DNA of 64,000 nucleotides from an uncultured Serinicoccus sp. (GTDB lineage: Bacteria; Actinomycetota; Actinomycetes; Actinomycetales; Dermatophilaceae): NCBI RefSeq assembly GCF_947487915.1, contig NZ_CANKYH010000005.1, positions 1 to 64,000 of the forward strand. The letters run 5' to 3'. The notes under the pieces are model-generated. The model searched no databases and was not told the DNA's origin. It saw only the letters and a program-made list of their open reading frames with translations. Positions 60,859-64,000 of this stretch are shown here, piece by piece. Position numbers and translations under genes: made by a program. Position 1 is the stretch's first letter. Each line of letters starts with the position of its first letter.

Positions 60859-62244
60859 TCACGGCGCGGGGGCCCGCGTGGCGAGGAGGACGAGGGCTGC
60901 GGTCCAGCCCAGCGGGGCCACCGCCGCCGGGTCACCGTCGTGCAGCACCTTCTCCGGCAGCGCTCCCGCCGCCGTCCGGTGGGCGTCCAGCCAGTCCAGC
61001 CAGCGGGCCGCCTCCTGCGGACGGCCGTTGTGCGCCGCGGCGACGGCCTGGAGCGCCGTCTGCGGGGTCCAGGACACGCCGTCGTTGCGCCACCCGGCCC
61101 CGGGCGCCACCCCGCCGGCCGGGCGCCGCTGGGCCTCCTGCGCGCGCAGCCGCGCCTCGTCCGCCCCTGGGACCGGCACGTCGACGAACGGTGGGAGCAG
61201 CAGGGTCACCGCGGCGTCCGGGCGCCCGCCGACGTGGCGCGGGAAGCGCGGCCCGAAGGCGTCACCGATCCGGGCCCGCAGGTCGGCCGCCGCCGGTGCC
61301 AGGAGGGCGGGGTCGACCCCGGCCGAGCGCCACGCCTGCTCGCCCACCAGCCCCCGGGCGTGGAGGTCGGCCGCCGCCTCCAGGCCCATGAGGGCGGTCG
61401 CCGCGATGGCCAGCGTGACCTCCTCCTCCGGGCGCTCCCAGTAGTCCGGGGAGGGCCGGGGCAACCCCGTCCGCGGGTCGAGCCGGTCCAGGAGGCGCCC
61501 GCTCGAGCGCACCACGAGCGGGGTGAGCAGCTCGGCCACCTGCTGCTGCCCGTCCGCTCCCGCCGGGCCGGCCGGACCCCGCCCGCTCCCGGTGTCACCG
61601 ACGCCCCGGGGCGAGGGCATACCCTCCTCGATCACCGCGGCGGCCGCCCACACCGCCCACCCCGGCCCGTCCTCCTGGGGCGCCCGGTCGTCCGGCACCG
61701 TGCCGTCCCCCACGGGCACGTAGCGGGCCTGCATCGAGCCGTCGTCGGCCTGCAGGTCCTGCAGCAGGAGCAGGGTCAGGAGGGCGTCGTGCTGGTGCCC
61801 GGTGCGGGCGAACGCCACCGCCACACAGCTCGCGTCGCGGGGCCAGACGTACTGCCAGGCCGGGGACGCGCCGGCGAGGACCGCGCCGGGCGCGGTGCCG
61901 GTGGGCGCGGTGAGGGTATGCAGGTCGGCCAGCGCGGTGCGCACCATCCCTGCCCTCGGGTCGGCGGGGTCCGGGAGCCACCCGGAGGCGAGCCACGCCT
62001 GTCGCCCGGCCTCGCGGGCGGAGAGCACGGAGACCTCGAGGGGCATCGTCTCGGGGTCCGAGGACAGCGGGAGCCACCCGTCGGCCGACCGCCCCGGGGC
62101 CACCTCGACCAGCCGCCCCCAGGCGTCCCGGGTCACCGCCTCCTGGTGCAGGCTGACCTGCCGGTGGCTGCCCTGCCAGACCAGGGACCCGCCGCAGGCG
62201 AGCAGCACCGCGAGGGCGGCGGCCCACCGGCTGCGGCGGGTCAT
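60859..62244 (-). CDS. GH15-like glucoamylase-fold protein with N-terminal anchor
   Basis: This encodes 461 residues. A basic start followed by a hydrophobic segment (TRRSRWAAALAVLLACGGSL, about 2-21) looks like a signal peptide or lipobox-type anchor (LLACGGS has a Cys). The body is an (alpha/alpha)6-barrel-like sequence with YVWPRDASCVAVAFARTGH, DDGSMQARYV and VSWTPQTALQAVAAAHNGRP, typical of GH15-like proteins. Catalytic acids cannot be assigned with confidence, so activity on glucan is uncertain. The ATG overlaps the SDR stop by four bases. Confidence 0.72.
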   Translation of the reverse strand: MTRRSRWAAALAVLLACGGSLVWQGSHRQVSLHQEAVTRDAWGRLVEVAPGRSADGWLPLSSDPETMPLEVSVLSAREAGRQAWLASGWLPDPADPRAGMVRTALADLHTLTAPTGTAPGAVLAGASPAWQYVWPRDASCVAVAFARTGHQHDALLTLLLLQDLQADDGSMQARYVPVGDGTVPDDRAPQEDGPGWAVWAAAAVIEEGMPSPRGVGDTGSGRGPAGPAGADGQQQVAELLTPLVVRSSGRLLDRLDPRTGLPRPSPDYWERPEEEVTLAIAATALMGLEAAADLHARGLVGEQAWRSAGVDPALLAPAAADLRARIGDAFGPRFPRHVGGRPDAAVTLLLPPFVDVPVPGADEARLRAQEAQRRPAGGVAPGAGWRNDGVSWTPQTALQAVAAAHNGRPQEAARWLDWLDAHRTAAGALPEKVLHDGDPAAVAPLGWTAALVLLATRAPAP

Positions 62245-63026
62245 CCCCGTGGGTCGCGGGGGCGCCGGCGGGCGGCGAGGGACCCGGCGACCCCACGGGT
62301 CAGCCGGCGGGGCGCGACCCGCAGGAACCCGACGAGGGACCGGTAGGTCACCGACGGCACCGAGACCACGGTGCCGCGGGCGACGTCGTCGAGACCGGCC
62401 CGCACGACGTCGGCGGCGTCCAGCCAGAGGGCGTCCGGCAGCCGCGACATGTTCATCCGGGCACGGTCGTGGAACTCGGTGTGCACGAAGCCGGGGCACA
62501 ACGCCGTCACGGTGACACCGTGGGGCGCGAGCTCGGTGGCGAGCGCCTCGGAAAAGACGGTGACGTAGGACTTGATCGCGGAGTAGTGGCCCATGACCGC
62601 GAAGGAGGCGACCGAGGAGACGTTGAGGATCGCACCCCGGCGACGCTCGCGCATGGCGCCTCCGGCCGCGTGCGAGAGCACCATGACCGCACGCACCATG
62701 AGGTCGAGGGCCGCCTCCTCCTCGGCGAGGTCCCCGCGCACGAAACCGCGCCGGCTCCCGAACCCGGCGTTGTTGACCAGCAGGTCCACCGGGCGGTCCC
62801 GGTCGGCGACCCGCTCGGCGACACGGCCCAGCGCCGCCCGGTCGGACAGGTCGGCCGCCAGGACCTCGACGGCCACCCCGTGCCGCGCGATGAGCTCGTC
62901 CGCGACCGCGGTGAGCCGCACCCCGTCCCGGGCCACCAGCACCAGGTCGTGCCCGCGCCCGGCGAGCTGTGCGGCGAACTCCCGTCCCAGTCCCGCCGAG
63001 GCTCCGGTCACCAGCGCTGTTCCCAT
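62241..63026 (-). CDS. Short-chain dehydrogenase/reductase
   Basis: This encodes 261 residues. The NAD(P)-binding TGASAGLGREFAAQLA (7-22), LVNNAGFG, catalytic Ser in LNVSSVASF and YSAIK (Tyr-x3-Lys) are all present, so it is a complete classical SDR. The substrate is unknown; DltE/YqjQ-like SDRs have this form. ATG 63026 has TACCCT six bases upstream, and the gene is translationally coupled to the GH15-like gene. Confidence 0.9.
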   Translation of the reverse strand: MGTALVTGASAGLGREFAAQLAGRGHDLVLVARDGVRLTAVADELIARHGVAVEVLAADLSDRAALGRVAERVADRDRPVDLLVNNAGFGSRRGFVRGDLAEEEAALDLMVRAVMVLSHAAGGAMRERRRGAILNVSSVASFAVMGHYSAIKSYVTVFSEALATELAPHGVTVTALCPGFVHTEFHDRARMNMSRLPDALWLDAADVVRAGLDDVARGTVVSVPSVTYRSLVGFLRVAPRRLTRGVAGSLAARRRPRDPRG

Positions 63027-63032
63027 GGGCTC

Positions 63033-63038
63033 AGGGTA
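63033..63038 (-). promoter_or_regulatory. Leaderless -10 of the SDR gene
   Basis: TACCCT on the minus strand with a 6-base spacer to ATG 63026. The hexamer overlaps an intergenic copy of the word GGCATAC (63036-63042). Confidence 0.45.
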
Positions 63039-63114
63039 TGCCGGGGCCTCCCCCGCCGCGCCGTGCAGGTCGTCGCCGGGCACGTCCAGTGGCGCGAGCC
63101 ACGCCGAGCGCCCG

Positions 63115-63915
63115 CTAGAGCTGCTCGCGGAGCCAGTCGAGGTCAGTGAGGTGCTCGTCGGCCCCGCCCGGGGTCTCGACCAGGGAGGGTGCGCCGGCGG
63201 CCCGCACGACGTCGGCCAGCTCGTCCGGCGGGACCTGTCCGGCGCCGAGGTTGGCGTGCCGGTCGGCGCCGCTGCCGGCGGCGTCCCGGGAGTCGTTGAC
63301 GTGCACGAGGTCGATCCGTCCGGTGATCGCGCGCACCCGGTCCACGACCCCGTCCAGCTCGATGCCCCCCGCCCAGGCGTGGCATGTGTCCAGGCAGAAA
63401 CCGACGTGCTCGGCGCCCTCCGCACGGCCGACCGCCTCCCACACGCGGGCGATGCGGTCCAGGTGCCGGGCCATGGCGTTGTCGCCCCCGGCGGTGTTCT
63501 CGATGAGCAGCGGCGTCGCCCCGAAGGTCAAGGACTCCACGGCCTTGCGCCAGTTGTCGAAGCCCTTCTCGGGGTCGTCCTTGGCGTTGACGTGCCCCCC
63601 GTGGACGATGAGGCCCTTCGCGCCGATCTCCGTCGCCGCGTCGAGATGCTGCTGCAGCAGCTTGCGCGACGGGATCCGGATGCGGTTGTTGAGGGTGGCG
63701 ACGTTGATGATGTAGGGCGCGTGGACGTAGAGGTCGACCCCGGCCTCCTCGGCGGCCGCGCGCAGCGCCGCGGCGCCGCCGGCATACCGGATCTCGGGTC
63801 CTTGGTAGCCCTGCGGGTCCCCGAGGAAGAACTGCACCAGCGGCGCCCGCCGGGCCTGCGCCTGCGCGATCGGGTCGGTCTGGTCGACGTGCGCCCCCAG
63901 GGCCGGTGTGCTCAT
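63115..63915 (-). CDS. nfo: Endonuclease IV (AP endonuclease, TIM-barrel)
   Basis: This encodes 266 residues. GLIVHGGHVNAK, LLIENTAGGDN, GFCLDTCHAWAGG and LVHVNDSRDAAGSGADRHAN contain the His, Glu and Asp ligands of the three-zinc site in the usual order. The enzyme nicks DNA 5' of abasic sites, complementing nth elsewhere in the window. ATG 63915 has TACGAT six bases upstream. Confidence 0.93.
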   Translation of the reverse strand: MSTPALGAHVDQTDPIAQAQARRAPLVQFFLGDPQGYQGPEIRYAGGAAALRAAAEEAGVDLYVHAPYIINVATLNNRIRIPSRKLLQQHLDAATEIGAKGLIVHGGHVNAKDDPEKGFDNWRKAVESLTFGATPLLIENTAGGDNAMARHLDRIARVWEAVGRAEGAEHVGFCLDTCHAWAGGIELDGVVDRVRAITGRIDLVHVNDSRDAAGSGADRHANLGAGQVPPDELADVVRAAGAPSLVETPGGADEHLTDLDWLREQL

Positions 63916-63921
63916 GGCCCC

Positions 63922-63927
63922 ATCGTA
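63922..63927 (-). promoter_or_regulatory. Leaderless -10 of nfo
   Basis: TACGAT on the minus strand with a 6-base spacer to ATG 63915. Confidence 0.5.
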
Positions 63928-63956
63928 GGCACCGCACGCTGCAGGAGAGGGTGGCC

Positions 63957-63962
63957 TAGGCT
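63957..63962 (+). promoter_or_regulatory. Leaderless -10 of the gene at the right edge
   Basis: TAGGCT with a 6-base spacer to ATG 63969. Confidence 0.45.
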
Positions 63963-63968
63963 GGCCGC

Positions 63969-64000
63969 ATGGCCGAGTTCTGGTTCGACGTGCTCGTCCC
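63969..64000 (+). CDS. 5' end of a gene leaving the window
   Basis: ATG 63969 begins MAEFWFDVLV and runs off the right edge. Ten codons are too few to name a family. The call rests on the leaderless -10 at 63957 and the position divergent from nfo. Confidence 0.5.
   Translation, partial: MAEFWFDVLV

Overview
The window is very GC-rich (above 70% by eye), with dense gene packing, many 4-base ATGA/GTGA overlaps, frequent GTG starts and gene neighbourhoods that match those around Mycobacterium tuberculosis crp-ponA2 and purA-fba-pyrE. This points to an actinomycete. The mix of neighbours suggests a Micrococcales member near Intrasporangiaceae/Ornithinimicrobiaceae, which is an inference from memory of gene order.

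Layout. 1-1100: a gene end, a small two-helix membrane protein and a cluster of GC-rich palindromes. 1101-4551 (minus): an Flp/Tad pilus operon (tadA, two T2SSF proteins, a DUF4244 pilin, two TadE-like proteins), preceded by a 480-base leader with two G/C-loop hairpins and then a degenerate Fic protein. 6245-17146: a holin-like protein, Nudix CoA hydrolase, nth, a Crp/GlxR regulator, MBL hydrolase, Nudix, RidA, a small DUF4177 protein, a class A PBP with a PASTA domain, YqeY, a phosphoesterase and an AAA ATPase. 17259-17335: tRNA-Pro(CGG). 17588-23075: a three-gene operon of unknown function: a membrane protein like the TraG/VirD4 coupling proteins with a degenerate P-loop, a HerA-type ATPase, and a 92-residue acidic protein with GPQQG repeats. 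23166-29018: a complete Mrp Na+/H+ antiporter operon (A/B fused, then C-G), apparently led by a 20-codon upstream ORF. 29048-38446 (minus): DUF5063, recR, plsC-like, dnaX, a membrane protein with PadR regulator, HelD, and a TrmB/LuxR regulator. 38742-45100: purD-purC-purL, with PurL in the long single-chain form. 45156-49379: small accessory enzymes. 49495-53460 (minus): purA, a second TrmB/LuxR regulator, DUF3151, fba. 53544-57711: circularly permuted ATP-grasp, alpha-E protein and two transglutaminases. 57716-64000: SpoU methyltransferase, sunset-domain protein, pyrE, a GH15-like protein, SDR, endonuclease IV and the start of one more gene.

How the genes work together. Much of the window is housekeeping: purine/pyrimidine synthesis, base-excision repair (nth, endonuclease IV), the replication clamp loader, recombination, cell-wall synthesis and ion homeostasis. 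Three parts are more adaptive: the Tad pilus, the tRNA-adjacent HerA/TraG-like operon (the best candidate for an undescribed system) and the ATP-grasp/alpha-E/transglutaminase cluster.

Two patterns run through the whole window. About twenty genes have a TANNNT -10 element only 6-8 bases before the start codon, implying leaderless mRNAs; this also fixes several starts. The word GGTATGCCG (core GTATGCC) recurs at least 34 times on both strands and in all reading frames, far more than base composition suggests. All counts were made by eye, and family names come from recognising motifs, not from searches.
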